In this document: one piece after another, positions 52,891-61,825 of the stretch | Numbering within the stretch: position 1 is the first letter of the stretch | Layout of the letters: the number at the start of each line of letters is the position of its first letter | Assembly (NCBI GenBank): GCA_016208495.1 | Contig: JACQXX010000055.1 | Coordinates: 21,469-85,468 of the forward strand | DNA from: Acidobacteriota bacterium | Lineage (GTDB): Bacteria; Acidobacteriota; Blastocatellia; Chloracidobacteriales; Chloracidobacteriaceae | DNA length: 64,000 bases | Direction: 5' to 3' | The notes under the pieces: generated by a model | Told to the model about the DNA's origin: nothing | Databases searched by the model: none | What the model saw: only the letters and a program-made list of their open reading frames with translations | Made by a program: the position numbers and the translations under genes

Positions 52891-53139
52891 GTGCCAGTTG
52901 ATTTTGAAATTGACAAAAATACAGCAAGTGTTCAGGATAGCACAGCATTTTGTATTTCAGTTCATTCAAATAAAAAAGCTTCAGTGTCTTTCTCGATTTT
53001 CTCAGGACCCTCAACTTCTTCTCAAGAGCCAATCAAAACAAGCTTGTGCACCGCCTTAACATCGCAAGGTGACTGGCAGTCTGTGGTTCGTGTTTGCGAA
53101 AAGGGTTTGTTGATAGATGCCGATGCCGCTTCACTCTGA
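52891..53139 (+). CDS. Doubtful small open reading frame
   Basis: 82 residues from a GTG at 52891, with GAAGGAAAA upstream. The product is Ser/Thr-rich (KKASVSFSIFSGPSTSSQEP) and ends VVRVCEKGLLIDADAASL. No family, membrane segment or conserved motif was seen. It lies 54 bp before the response regulator on the same strand, so it could be a leader gene, or non-coding. Confidence 0.3.
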   Translation: MPVDFEIDKNTASVQDSTAFCISVHSNKKASVSFSIFSGPSTSSQEPIKTSLCTALTSQGDWQSVVRVCEKGLLIDADAASL

Positions 53140-53193
53140 GGGAAGAACAACAAACAAAGAAGAAAATACATAGAGGGGATAACGAGGTTTTTC

Positions 53194-53580
53194 ATGTCGC
53201 ATAGGATTTTAATTGTTGACGATGAAATGGATACCGCACAGATGTTGCGGGTGATTTTAGAATCCCGGAATTATCTTTGCTCAATTGCTTCAAACGGGAA
53301 AGATGGTCTTCAACTCATTCTCGATGAAAAACCGGACCTGGTCTTGATGGATTACATGATGCCAATCATGACTGGGGTTGAAGCCTTCAAACTGCTCCGA
53401 CGCATTGAATCCAGCACCAGCAACCGACCAACGCCGGTCATTATGCTGACGGCCAAATCTGATAATGAAGACGAACAGAAAGAACTGCTTGACCTTGGGC
53501 TGCGTGCCTACATCACCAAACCGTTCCGGTATCAAATGTTATTAGAGACTATCGGAAAAATCGTGACCGAACCTCATTAA
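53194..53580 (+). CDS. Single-domain response regulator
   Basis: 128 residues, only a receiver domain: the acidic pair VDDE at residues 8-11, phospho-acceptor Asp in LVLMDYMMPIMTG, switch Thr in VIMLTAKS, and Lys in AYITKPF. CheY/DivK-type proteins of this size pass phosphate to other proteins rather than bind DNA. No kinase is adjacent, so the partner is elsewhere. Confidence 0.93.
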   Translation: MSHRILIVDDEMDTAQMLRVILESRNYLCSIASNGKDGLQLILDEKPDLVLMDYMMPIMTGVEAFKLLRRIESSTSNRPTPVIMLTAKSDNEDEQKELLDLGLRAYITKPFRYQMLLETIGKIVTEPH

Positions 53581-53609
53581 GGCGCGTTTTTCTTCCCTGT
53601 GAACCGGCC

Positions 53610-53641
53610 CCACCTGAAACGATAGTCATGTTCTCAGGTGG
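53610..53641. terminator. Hairpin between convergent genes
   Basis: 8-bp stem CCACCTGA/TCAGGTGG (53610-53617 with 53634-53641) that includes the stop codon of the downstream minus-strand gene. The U tract is weak on both sides, so termination strength is uncertain. Confidence 0.45.
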
Positions 53642-54533
53642 CCAGTTTTGACTTCCCCTGTGTGATTTTTCCCACGTGATTCAAAAATCCTTCGAGCACC
53701 GCCGCCGGCGCCTCAACCTGCGGATAATGCCCAATTCCTTCTAATCCAACCACATCTGGATTTGGGATCAATTCCCGATACCGCTCGACCATATGAGCGC
53801 CCGAAACCGGATCCGCGAGCCCGTTGATGACCCGCAACGGGACCCTGGTCTGTTGGAGCGTTCCCACCCAGCGTTCACGAAATCGTTTCCGTTCACCGAT
53901 ATACCTGATCAATTTGTGGGCAATCTGTGTTCCCTGATTGGTGGAATTGAGTGTCCAAAAGGCGGTCAATTCTTCGGCTGAAGGTTGTGTTTGCGCACCA
54001 AAAACAGCCGACAGGCTGCGACAGAATTTTTCCTCGGTAATCAGTTTCCCAATCAACGGTCCAAGTGGTGAGTTGAGGAGCTTTTGGATAAATCGGGCCC
54101 GATGGACTTCTGGAAACAAGCCTCCATTGAGAAAACAAACCGACACAATTTCTAACCCTGACTGACCGTGCCGGGAACGATCTTCAAAGCGCGCCAGCAG
54201 TTCCTGGGCCACCGTGTCGCCATAGTCGTGGGCAAAAATATGCGCCCGGTCAATGTTGAGATGATTCAGGATTGTTTCGTGCAAAGTGGCCTGGTCAAGG
54301 ATCGAGTATTCATAAGTGTGAGGCTTGTCAGAAAATCCAAACCCGATCATATCCAGGGCGAGCACCCGAAACCGACTGGTCAATTCCGGCCAAATGCAGT
54401 GCCAATCCCACGAGGCGGTTGGAAATCCATGAATGCACAGGACGGGGAATCCCGCACCTTCGTCACGGTAAAAAATCTGGTGGCCACGATAGGAAAAGAA
54501 TTTTCCACGAGTTTTCCAGTCAGTTAATGTCAT
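53634..54533 (-). CDS. Alpha/beta hydrolase closely resembling animal MEST/PEG1
   Basis: 299 residues. Alpha/beta-hydrolase landmarks are the HGFPTASWDW oxyanion loop, nucleophile Asp103 in HDYGDTVAQELL, and the C-terminal His in GIGHYPQVEAP. Against my memory of mammalian MEST the match runs almost throughout: SDKPHTYEYSILDQA, SVCFLNGGLFPEVHR, RKRFRERWVG. It is therefore a MEST-type protein of the epoxide hydrolase/dehalogenase branch, where Asp is the nucleophile. The substrate is unknown. The ATG borders a long GGGTTCN array. Confidence 0.87.
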   Translation of the reverse strand: MTLTDWKTRGKFFSYRGHQIFYRDEGAGFPVLCIHGFPTASWDWHCIWPELTSRFRVLALDMIGFGFSDKPHTYEYSILDQATLHETILNHLNIDRAHIFAHDYGDTVAQELLARFEDRSRHGQSGLEIVSVCFLNGGLFPEVHRARFIQKLLNSPLGPLIGKLITEEKFCRSLSAVFGAQTQPSAEELTAFWTLNSTNQGTQIAHKLIRYIGERKRFRERWVGTLQQTRVPLRVINGLADPVSGAHMVERYRELIPNPDVVGLEGIGHYPQVEAPAAVLEGFLNHVGKITQGKSKLAT

Positions 54534-54546
54534 AGGCGGTATTTTA

Positions 54547-54744
54547 GGGTTCAGGGTTCGGGGTTCAGGGTTCGGGGTTCAGGGTTCAGGGTTCGGGGTT
54601 CGGGGTTCGGGGTTCGGGGTTCCGGGTTCCGGGTTCCGGGTTCCGGGTTCCGGGTTCCGGGTTCCGGGTTCCGGGTTTTCGAATTTATGTCCTTTTCTTT
54701 CCACCCCGGAACCCTGAACCCCGAACCCCAAACCCTGAACCCGG
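54547..54744. repeat. Large inverted GGGTTCN heptamer array
   Basis: Eighteen perfect tandem GGGTTCN units (54547-54672) face about five NGAACCC units (54706-54744) across a 30-bp core whose minus strand reads GGAAAGAAAAGGACATAAAT then TCGAA. The seventh base runs a,g,a,g,a,a,g,g,g,g and then c eight times. The whole block can form one very long hairpin in RNA. It ends four bases before the stop codon of the next gene. Confidence 0.95.
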
Positions 54745-54748
54745 TTTT

Positions 54749-56770
54749 TTATTTGGCTTTGATTCGAAATGTGCTGGAAACCCCTTCACCGATATTTCCA
54801 GCCGCATCACGGGCTGTCACTTTGATCACGGCCTGTTTTACTTTTTGAACCGGCGACGTGACAGTAAAGACCTGGGTTGTGCCTGGTAAGCCGGTTGCTA
54901 ACGAGAGACCGAAGCTTTGGCCACCATCGCTCGAAAGCAGAATGTCGTGTGAGGTAACTCCGACATTATCTTGAGAGGTCCAACTCACCTGGAATGAAAA
55001 GGTTTTGATTTTAGCCCCACCAACTGGAGAAAGCACCGAAACTCCTGGCGCGGTGGTATCGCTTCCATTTCCACCTTCAGGTGCCACAAACCGAATGTAG
55101 CGCGGTACGACGCCAAACCCGCTTCCGCTGCCTTGCAGATTGTATCCGCTGGCCACCCAACCGGATGGATCAACGCTGCTCTGACGAACTCGAAGGTAAT
55201 CTCCCCAGACATCGCTATTTGGTCCACGATTCCCGACACCGACGACCAGAATATCCAGATTTGATAATTCCGTGCCAGAAGCTGATTTTGAGACCAGGGC
55301 TCCGAAGGAAGGGAACAGCCGCCCCCCAGCCCAACCAATCACACCACCAAGTTTCCCGGCGGCGTTTGGGGCTAGCGACGGATAGAAAAAGGCAAAGTTT
55401 AGATTCCAAATCGCTCCATCCTCAACCAGTGCTTTCGACGCTTCATCCACTGTTACATAGTGGACATAGGGGAACGGAAATTGACCTAACCCACCAGTTC
55501 CTCGCGCGGCATTCCACAAAAACCCAACCTTCCCGCCAGAAACCCAGGCTGATAAAACCCGGTCATCTGATCGAAGGCAAGGGTTGGCCCCGTCACCGTC
55601 AATGCAGGTGTTATCCCGAAAGGGGTAGGCGGCGTGCGAAACGTCATTGATTGCAACGTCGGGGCTGGATTCCGGCCAACTAAAGATCCGCAGGGAACTG
55701 TTGGTCCGGTGTCCGGCCCAGTACATCGTTGTCGTGGCACCCTGGGCTGGGGAACTAAAGAAGTCTTCCCCAGTGGCATAATATCCAATCGAAAGATTGC
55801 CACCAGTTGCCAGTTCACTGAGTGGGGCGCGGAAAATCGCACTTGCCCGATAGTCGTCTGAACGGGTGTAAATATTGATGGTGAAATACAAAAAGCTATT
55901 GCTAATAGTTAAATGTGGGTAATCAAACCAGTCTGAATCGGAAATTCCTTCAATCAATTCAGGCTCGAAATCATAGTACATCCAGTCACCCGCCGGATTA
56001 TTGGTGACAGCGATTCGGACCACATTGCCGGATGAATTATTGACATACTGCAACAGCCACACCATCAAGTTCTGATTTGGGGCAAACACCGTGTCCTGGT
56101 CACAACAAAACCCATCGGCGGCTGAGGGAAAAAAATTGTAGGGATCCACATATCGAAATGACCCACCGCCATCGGTTGAAACCGCCGCAAACCAGTTGGC
56201 AGTGTAAAAAACATTGTTTCCACCTTCGGCGGCTGTCGGCTCGCTGACCAGGCTTTTGTCAGAAGATACCTCGCCCAATGACGTGTTGGTTAGAAGTTGA
56301 ATACTGCTGGATTGACGGGCCGTTGTCCCCACGTTTGTTGCTGGAATAGTCGGCGGCCCCGTTCGCAATCGGGCTCCTGGATCAGCAATGGTCGGGGGAC
56401 GTTTTTCCCGTTCTGCTTTCTCCGAGCGTTGCCGGCGTTCAAGCTGACGGGCGGTAAGTTCGTGGAGCGTCTGGGCCGTAGGCGCTTTCTGACGGTTTGG
56501 TGAGATGGTGGCTGTTCCCTGAATGGTCTTTGAAAGCCGGGTATTTTCCTGTTGTGGAGCTGATTTGACAGCCGTGGTCGCTTTGCGGCCAGCGAGTCCT
56601 TTCGGCTTCGGCCCAGGTCGCTGACTGGGTGCGGCTGATTGACGGCGGTTGGGCGATTGGTTTAGTGCCACATGATTTCCAGACACACTGTGAGGCAATC
56701 TCAAAAAACTTCCCAAAAGCATTGCCAGCCCGAAAACCAGCAATGCCCGCGACCAAATCGTGTTAAACAT
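54749..56770 (-). CDS. Large secreted protein, propeller-like domain plus Ig-like C-terminus
   Basis: 673 residues. Signal peptide (LLVFGLAMLLGSFLRLPHS), then a basic, Gln/Lys/Arg-rich stretch to about residue 150. A central region resembles BNR/sialidase-type propellers (AAVSTDGGGSFRYVDPYNFF, SDWFDYPHLTISNSFLYFTI, LSAWVSGGKVGFLWNA). The end is a fibronectin/Ig-like module (DTTAPGVSVLSPVGGAKIKT, VTSHDILLSSDGGQSFGLSL). No catalytic signature was recognised. It is probably an extracellular or cell-surface protein. Confidence 0.7.
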   Translation of the reverse strand: MFNTIWSRALLVFGLAMLLGSFLRLPHSVSGNHVALNQSPNRRQSAAPSQRPGPKPKGLAGRKATTAVKSAPQQENTRLSKTIQGTATISPNRQKAPTAQTLHELTARQLERRQRSEKAEREKRPPTIADPGARLRTGPPTIPATNVGTTARQSSSIQLLTNTSLGEVSSDKSLVSEPTAAEGGNNVFYTANWFAAVSTDGGGSFRYVDPYNFFPSAADGFCCDQDTVFAPNQNLMVWLLQYVNNSSGNVVRIAVTNNPAGDWMYYDFEPELIEGISDSDWFDYPHLTISNSFLYFTINIYTRSDDYRASAIFRAPLSELATGGNLSIGYYATGEDFFSSPAQGATTTMYWAGHRTNSSLRIFSWPESSPDVAINDVSHAAYPFRDNTCIDGDGANPCLRSDDRVLSAWVSGGKVGFLWNAARGTGGLGQFPFPYVHYVTVDEASKALVEDGAIWNLNFAFFYPSLAPNAAGKLGGVIGWAGGRLFPSFGALVSKSASGTELSNLDILVVGVGNRGPNSDVWGDYLRVRQSSVDPSGWVASGYNLQGSGSGFGVVPRYIRFVAPEGGNGSDTTAPGVSVLSPVGGAKIKTFSFQVSWTSQDNVGVTSHDILLSSDGGQSFGLSLATGLPGTTQVFTVTSPVQKVKQAVIKVTARDAAGNIGEGVSSTFRIKAK

Positions 56771-56788
56771 AATTCAATCCTTCTTTCG

Positions 56789-56914
56789 AGTGACAACGTG
56801 ACAACGTGACAGGATGATAAAATGACAAGGTGACAAAATGACAGGATAACAATCAGATTTTTGTCACTGTGTCACCTTGTCACTGTGTCACCTTGTCATC
56901 TTGTCACTGTGTCA
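56789..56914. repeat. GTGACAA(C/G) octamer array with inverted partner
   Basis: TGACAACG/TGACAAGG/TGACAAAA units (56790-56849) face TTGTCACTG/TGTCACC units (56871-56914) around the core ATAACAATCAGATTT. The period is 8 bp, unlike the 7-bp families. It sits between the secreted-protein gene start and the end of the M1 peptidase gene. Confidence 0.9.
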
Positions 56915-56919
56915 TCTCT

Positions 56920-58803
56920 TCATCCTTGCCATTTCACAATGCCATCAACCGTGGCAATGGTGATGGGGTGATAGCCTGGACGTGCTTTGCGATAAATAGA
57001 CATTGCCCGTTCACGGCCTTCCGGAGTCTTGACCAGTTCTTCATAGAGCGGTTTGATCAGTTTCCGGCGGCCAATCGTGACCAGATATTCTTCTAGTTTG
57101 GGATAGGCAGTTTCATAGCGATTGCGAATGGCCAGCAGCAACCACTGATGGGCAACTTCTGAGTTACCGGAACGGGTTAAGTCAAAAGCTTTGTCGAGTT
57201 CAGCCAGTTTGGCGGGTGCCACGGGTTGGGTCGTGATAAACCGCAGGAAGTGAAGCCATTCGTGCGAAATCCATTTCTGGGTATTCATTCCACTGGCCGG
57301 GATCTCACCCGAGAGCCAGCGTTTGGCCTGGGTTTCGACGTTGCTGAAGGCATCAGACATTGGTTTGGGCGCATTGGCTGGGACGCCAGCTTTGAAAATC
57401 CATTCTTCAAGCGGAATCTGGGCCGCGGCTTTCGCGTCCTGGCTCATCAGGTTTTTGTTCAAATAATCCAGAAAATCGCCCGTTGTAATGCTCTTAAAGG
57501 CAAAGTGATCAAAGTAGTTGCGAACAAACACGTCAAAGCGTTCGCGACCAAACGCATCTTCCAGATGGCGAAGGAAGAGCGCGCCTTTTTCATATGGGAC
57601 TTTGGTAAACCCATCATCCGGGTCACGGTCTTTCAAATCAACATAGAGAATTTCGTCCCGTTCCTCAAAGTCATCCAGATTTTCCTGCAAATCCTGGCGG
57701 CCCAGAACCGCTTCCATCCGTTCCTGGTCTTTGCCATAGACGGCTTCAACAATTCGTCGTTCGAGATAGGTAGTAAACCCTTCATTGAGCCAGAAATCGC
57801 GCCACGTGGCATTGGTCACCAGGTTGCCTGACCAGGAATGTGCCAGTTCGTGGGCAATCAGTGAAACCAGGCTTTTGTCCCCGGCCAGAATGGTTGGCGT
57901 GGCAAAGGTCAGTTTTGGATTTTCCATTCCGCCAAACGGGAAGCTCGGCGGCAAAATGAGCAGGTCATAGCGTCCCCACCGATAGGGACCATAGAGCTTT
58001 TCGGTAATCTCGATCATTTTTTCGGTGTCGTTCAATTCCTTGGCTGCTTTTTTCAGCATGGCGGCTTCGGTGTACACACCGCTTCGCTTGCCAAGTGATT
58101 GAAACTTAATGTCTCCGACCGCCAGTGCAATCAAATAAGCGGGAATTGGCTGCGCCATTTTGAACGAGTAATCGCCATCCCGTCTGGTCTTCGGGTCGTT
58201 GTCGGCACTCATCACCGCCAGCAGATTTTTGGGGGTGCGGATTCGCGCATTGTAGCTCACACGGACTTGCGGGCTGTCCTGGAGTGGAATCCAGCTCCGG
58301 GCGTGAATGGCCTGTGACTGGGTAAACATGTAGGGCGATTTTTTCCCAGCCGTTTGCGATGGGTCGAGCCACTGAACCCCCGAGGCTTTGGGGCTGGTTT
58401 CATAGGTGATGCGGACATGGGTCGCCTGAGCCGGAAGCTGCACGGTCAGCGGTGCCCCAAGAATCGGGTCGGCGGCACCAACTTCAAATTTGGTTTCACT
58501 GAATGTTTTTCCGTCCACTGAAGCCTCAGCCTTGGAGATGGTGAGGTCCCGCGTATCGAGCCGCAATGGCGTGGCGGCATCTTTTGAGAAACGTTCGAGT
58601 TCCAGCGTCGCCGTCCCTGTGAGCATTTTTTGCTCAAAGCGGACTTCCAGATCCAGGTCCACATGTTTGACCCGAATCTGGTCTGGAGCGGAAAAGGAGT
58701 GGATGTCGCGGTGAGCATCAGGGCCAATTTGGGCAAAGGTTGAAGCGGAAAGTGAGAACGTCATAAACACCACAAAGAGAACAAGACGAATAGCAAATTT
58801 CAT
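56920..58803 (-). CDS. M1-family zinc aminopeptidase (LTA4-hydrolase-like)
   Basis: 627 residues from ATG 58803 (CGGAG upstream); a longer frame to 58965 would bury the signal peptide FAIRLVLFVVFMTFSLSAS. The substrate motif is FGGMENPKLTFAT. The zinc site is HELAH (His318, Glu319, His322) with Glu341 nineteen residues on in WLNEGFTTYLERR. The C-terminal helical domain resembles leukotriene A4 hydrolase (ALGRERF-like and KLAELDKAFDLTRSGNSEVA). It removes N-terminal residues from peptides outside the cytoplasm and could act after the tricorn protease. Confidence 0.94.
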   Translation of the reverse strand: MKFAIRLVLFVVFMTFSLSASTFAQIGPDAHRDIHSFSAPDQIRVKHVDLDLEVRFEQKMLTGTATLELERFSKDAATPLRLDTRDLTISKAEASVDGKTFSETKFEVGAADPILGAPLTVQLPAQATHVRITYETSPKASGVQWLDPSQTAGKKSPYMFTQSQAIHARSWIPLQDSPQVRVSYNARIRTPKNLLAVMSADNDPKTRRDGDYSFKMAQPIPAYLIALAVGDIKFQSLGKRSGVYTEAAMLKKAAKELNDTEKMIEITEKLYGPYRWGRYDLLILPPSFPFGGMENPKLTFATPTILAGDKSLVSLIAHELAHSWSGNLVTNATWRDFWLNEGFTTYLERRIVEAVYGKDQERMEAVLGRQDLQENLDDFEERDEILYVDLKDRDPDDGFTKVPYEKGALFLRHLEDAFGRERFDVFVRNYFDHFAFKSITTGDFLDYLNKNLMSQDAKAAAQIPLEEWIFKAGVPANAPKPMSDAFSNVETQAKRWLSGEIPASGMNTQKWISHEWLHFLRFITTQPVAPAKLAELDKAFDLTRSGNSEVAHQWLLLAIRNRYETAYPKLEEYLVTIGRRKLIKPLYEELVKTPEGRERAMSIYRKARPGYHPITIATVDGIVKWQG

Positions 58804-58988
58804 CAGAAAAAACTCCGAAAGGGATTGGGGGTGAAATACAATGTGCGCCGGTCTTGAAAGAAAGAAGCTTTTTAGCAAGTCAATGGATGCACGACAACTG
58901 GAATTTGACCGCTGGCCGCCGTATTCTGTGTTTCTCTCCAACCAGGCATCTCCGGTACTCGACATTTTCTGTTTTCGTGAGGATTCTT

Positions 58989-61388
58989 ATGCATGGTTTG
59001 CGCAATGACTTCTTGTGTGCGATTCGTTCACTCAAACAACACGCTGGTTTTTGGTTGATTGCCGTGGTGACACTCGCGCTTGGAATTGGTGCGAACGTTT
59101 CAATTTTCAGTGTGTTCAATGGTGTGTTACTCAAACCGTTACCCTATCCGGCACCAGACCGGATCGTCCACTGTTTTACTTCGCACATCGAGCGAAAAGG
59201 AGAGTTTAGCAACTCAGCTCACGATTTTGCCGATTGGCGACAGCTCAATCAGTGCTTTGAGAGCATAGCTTCGTATCGCTCAATTGATCTCAACTATTCC
59301 GGCACCGATCAGCCGATCCGGTTCCAGGGCTCACTTGTCTCACCAGGGTTTACCCGCGTCCTGGGTGTCGCTCCATCATTAGGGCGAGCCTTTATTCAAG
59401 AAGAAGAACAACAGGGAAAGCATCGCGTCGTCTTGCTGAGTCACAAAACCTGGAACGGGACTTTTGGCGCCGATCCAAACATCATTGGTCGAACCCTGAC
59501 TTTCAATCAGGAACCCTATCAGGTGATTGGCATTATGCCCGAAGGGTTTGGGTTTCCGACGCTTGAAGTGGACATGTGGACGCCGCTCACGCTCGACCTG
59601 TCACCTGATACCCGTGGAAATCATTACCTGCGCTCGATTGCCCGGCTCAAACCTGGGGTGAGCCTGCCGCAGGCTCAGTCGGAAATGGACGCGATTTCCA
59701 GGGATCTGCAGCAGCGGTTCCCTGAAACCAACGCCATGAGCGGGGTGAAGCTGGTTTCGATGTATGAGCGATTAACCCGTGACATCCGACCTGCGCTCCT
59801 GGTCCTGTTGGCCGCCGCCATTGCCGTTCTGCTGATTGCCTGTGCCAACATTGCCAATTTGCAACTGGCTCGAATGACCGCCCGCAGCCGCGAAATTGCG
59901 GTTCGTCTGGCGGTGGGCGCCAGTCGCTGGCAGCTTTTGCGGTTGTTTCTGGTTGAAAGCTGGTTGTTGACTCTTCCGGGTGGACTGCTTGGTCTGCTGC
60001 TGGCTGTACTTGGAACACCCTACATCCTCAAGATTGATCCAACCAATATTCCGCGAGTGGCTGAAATTGGACTCGATTGGCGGGTGCTTGCCTTTGCAAT
60101 TGGCCTGACGGTGGTCACCGGGCTGGGATTTGGGATAACGCCAATCTTTCAGGCATTTGAAGACAACGTCGGTGAAAAACTAAAAAGTAGAGGGGAAGGC
60201 GGCGGGCATCTCACCTGGCGATATGTGCGCAACACGATTGTGGTGGCTCAAGTTGCCCTGGCGCTGGTGCTCCTGCTCGGGGCCGGGTTGTTCCTGCGGA
60301 GTTTTCTCTCGCTCCAGCAAACACAGCTTGGATTTAACCCAACCGGCATTCTTACTGCCAGGGTGACGATCCCCACAGCTCGTTACAAGGAGTATGTTTC
60401 ACGTGAAACGTTCTTTCGGTCCGTGATGCGCGAAGTCGAAGCCTTTCCGAACCTTCAATCAGCAGCGGCGGTTTCTGAGTTGCCTTTAACCGGTGCCAGA
60501 ACCGCGACCACTTTTCAATTCCTGAATCTTGCCGGCAGTGACCCCACCCAATCCCAGCAGACCGACTATCGAGTCGTAACTCCGAATTATTTCAAAACAA
60601 TGGAGATTCAGTTCCTGCAGGGGCGTGACCTGACTGATCGGGATAGCGCAAAAGCCCCAGGTGCCGTGGTTGTCAACGAAACGTTTGTCTCCCAGTTTTT
60701 GCGTGGCGAAGAACCGCTTGGGAAAAAACTGACTTTTGACGATCCCCAAAAATCCTTTGAAATTGTTGGTGTGGTGCGCACGATCAAACACGATGGGGCA
60801 CTCGAAGATACACTTCCCGAAGTCTATATGAGCCTCCAGCAACAACCGGTAACCTCAATGTTTCTTGTTTTGCGCAGCTCAAATCCTTCCAGCCTCAGCT
60901 CCTTATTACAGCCAGCCGTCAGCCGGGTTGATAAAGATGTGCCGGTCCATAATGTGCGCACGTTGGCTTCGCGATTAGGGGAATATCTCGCGCCATATGA
61001 ACTCAACGCTCTGTTGACCGGCATTTTCGGGAGCGTGGCCCTCGCGCTGGCGGCGATTGGGATTTTTGGGGTGATGAACTATGTCGTTTCCCAGCGAATC
61101 CACGAAATTGGCATTCGCATGGCACTCGGTGCCCAGCAGCCGGATGTGATTTGGATGATTCTTCTTCAAGGGCTCAAGCTGGCTGGATTCGGTATTGCCA
61201 TTGGATTGGCGCTCGCGCTGGCTTCACTCCGGCTACTGGATAAGTTGTTGTATGGAGTAAGTCCAACAGATTCCACTACTTTCGCCGTGGTCGCCATCAC
61301 ATTTCTTGGGATCGCCACGCTGGCCTGCTTTATTCCGGCCCGCTGGGCCTCGAAGGTGGATCCGCTGGTGGCCTTGCGGTATGAATAG
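58989..61388 (+). CDS. ADOP-family (acidobacterial duplicated orphan permease) FtsX/MacB-like protein
   Basis: 799 residues from ATG 58989 (GAGGA upstream). It is made of two repeated MacB/FtsX units: an N-terminal helix (WLIAVVTLALGIGANVSIFS), a periplasmic domain, three helices (VLLAAAIAVLLIACANIANL with ARSREIAVRLAVGASRWQLL), then a second set ending RIHEIGIRMALGAQQPDVIW and GLALALASLRLLDKLLYGVS. ADOPs lack an ATPase, and none is nearby. The role is unknown, but the family strongly marks Acidobacteriota. The stop leads straight into TGACAAGG repeats. Confidence 0.93.
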   Translation: MHGLRNDFLCAIRSLKQHAGFWLIAVVTLALGIGANVSIFSVFNGVLLKPLPYPAPDRIVHCFTSHIERKGEFSNSAHDFADWRQLNQCFESIASYRSIDLNYSGTDQPIRFQGSLVSPGFTRVLGVAPSLGRAFIQEEEQQGKHRVVLLSHKTWNGTFGADPNIIGRTLTFNQEPYQVIGIMPEGFGFPTLEVDMWTPLTLDLSPDTRGNHYLRSIARLKPGVSLPQAQSEMDAISRDLQQRFPETNAMSGVKLVSMYERLTRDIRPALLVLLAAAIAVLLIACANIANLQLARMTARSREIAVRLAVGASRWQLLRLFLVESWLLTLPGGLLGLLLAVLGTPYILKIDPTNIPRVAEIGLDWRVLAFAIGLTVVTGLGFGITPIFQAFEDNVGEKLKSRGEGGGHLTWRYVRNTIVVAQVALALVLLLGAGLFLRSFLSLQQTQLGFNPTGILTARVTIPTARYKEYVSRETFFRSVMREVEAFPNLQSAAAVSELPLTGARTATTFQFLNLAGSDPTQSQQTDYRVVTPNYFKTMEIQFLQGRDLTDRDSAKAPGAVVVNETFVSQFLRGEEPLGKKLTFDDPQKSFEIVGVVRTIKHDGALEDTLPEVYMSLQQQPVTSMFLVLRSSNPSSLSSLLQPAVSRVDKDVPVHNVRTLASRLGEYLAPYELNALLTGIFGSVALALAAIGIFGVMNYVVSQRIHEIGIRMALGAQQPDVIWMILLQGLKLAGFGIAIGLALALASLRLLDKLLYGVSPTDSTTFAVVAITFLGIATLACFIPARWASKVDPLVALRYE

Positions 61389-61389
61389 G

Positions 61390-61713
61390 GTGACAAAATG
61401 ACAAGGTGACAAGGTGACAAAGGTGACAGAGTGACAAGGTGACAGGGGGACAAAGATGACAGAGTGACAGGGGGACAGGTGGCGAGACTTTTTAGTTTTT
61501 TGTGTAAATGGCGAGACTGAATCTTTTAGCTCATTTTTAAGTTTAGATAAGCTGTTTATACTCAATATTTAGTGACTAAAGAAAGAGCCAATCACCTGGG
61601 TTTTCCAGGTTAAATTGACTGGTTACAGAAAGAATTGAATAGTTTCTTCATTTTCTGTCATTTTGTCACCTGTCGTCACCCCCTCACCCCGTCACCCTGT
61701 CACCTTGTCATTC
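61390..61713. repeat. TGACAAGG octamer arrays in two inverted halves
   Basis: About ten TGACA(A/G)(G/A)G units (61391-61479) and inverted (T)GTCACC units (61656-61713) enclose 175 bp. That stretch contains ATGGCGAGACT-like direct repeats near 61480 and 61510 and a small ACCTGGGTTTTCCAGGT hairpin. It is the same family as at 56789-56914. Confidence 0.85.
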
Positions 61714-61825
61714 CACCCTCCGTTTCCCCAACCTGATTTGCGCCAGTGGGGGGATTGTGATAAACCTTCGAGACTTGCCTCTTTATCAAACATTTGCCTC
61801 TCTCGCAGGAAAGGTTACTTCATCA

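Noticed and set aside
54547..54744. CRISPR array
   Set aside because: Units are contiguous 7-mers with no unique spacers, and no cas genes are present.
57226..57831. 201-residue plus-strand frame opposite the M1 peptidase
   Set aside because: Antisense shadow of a gene with intact zinc and GXMEN motifs.
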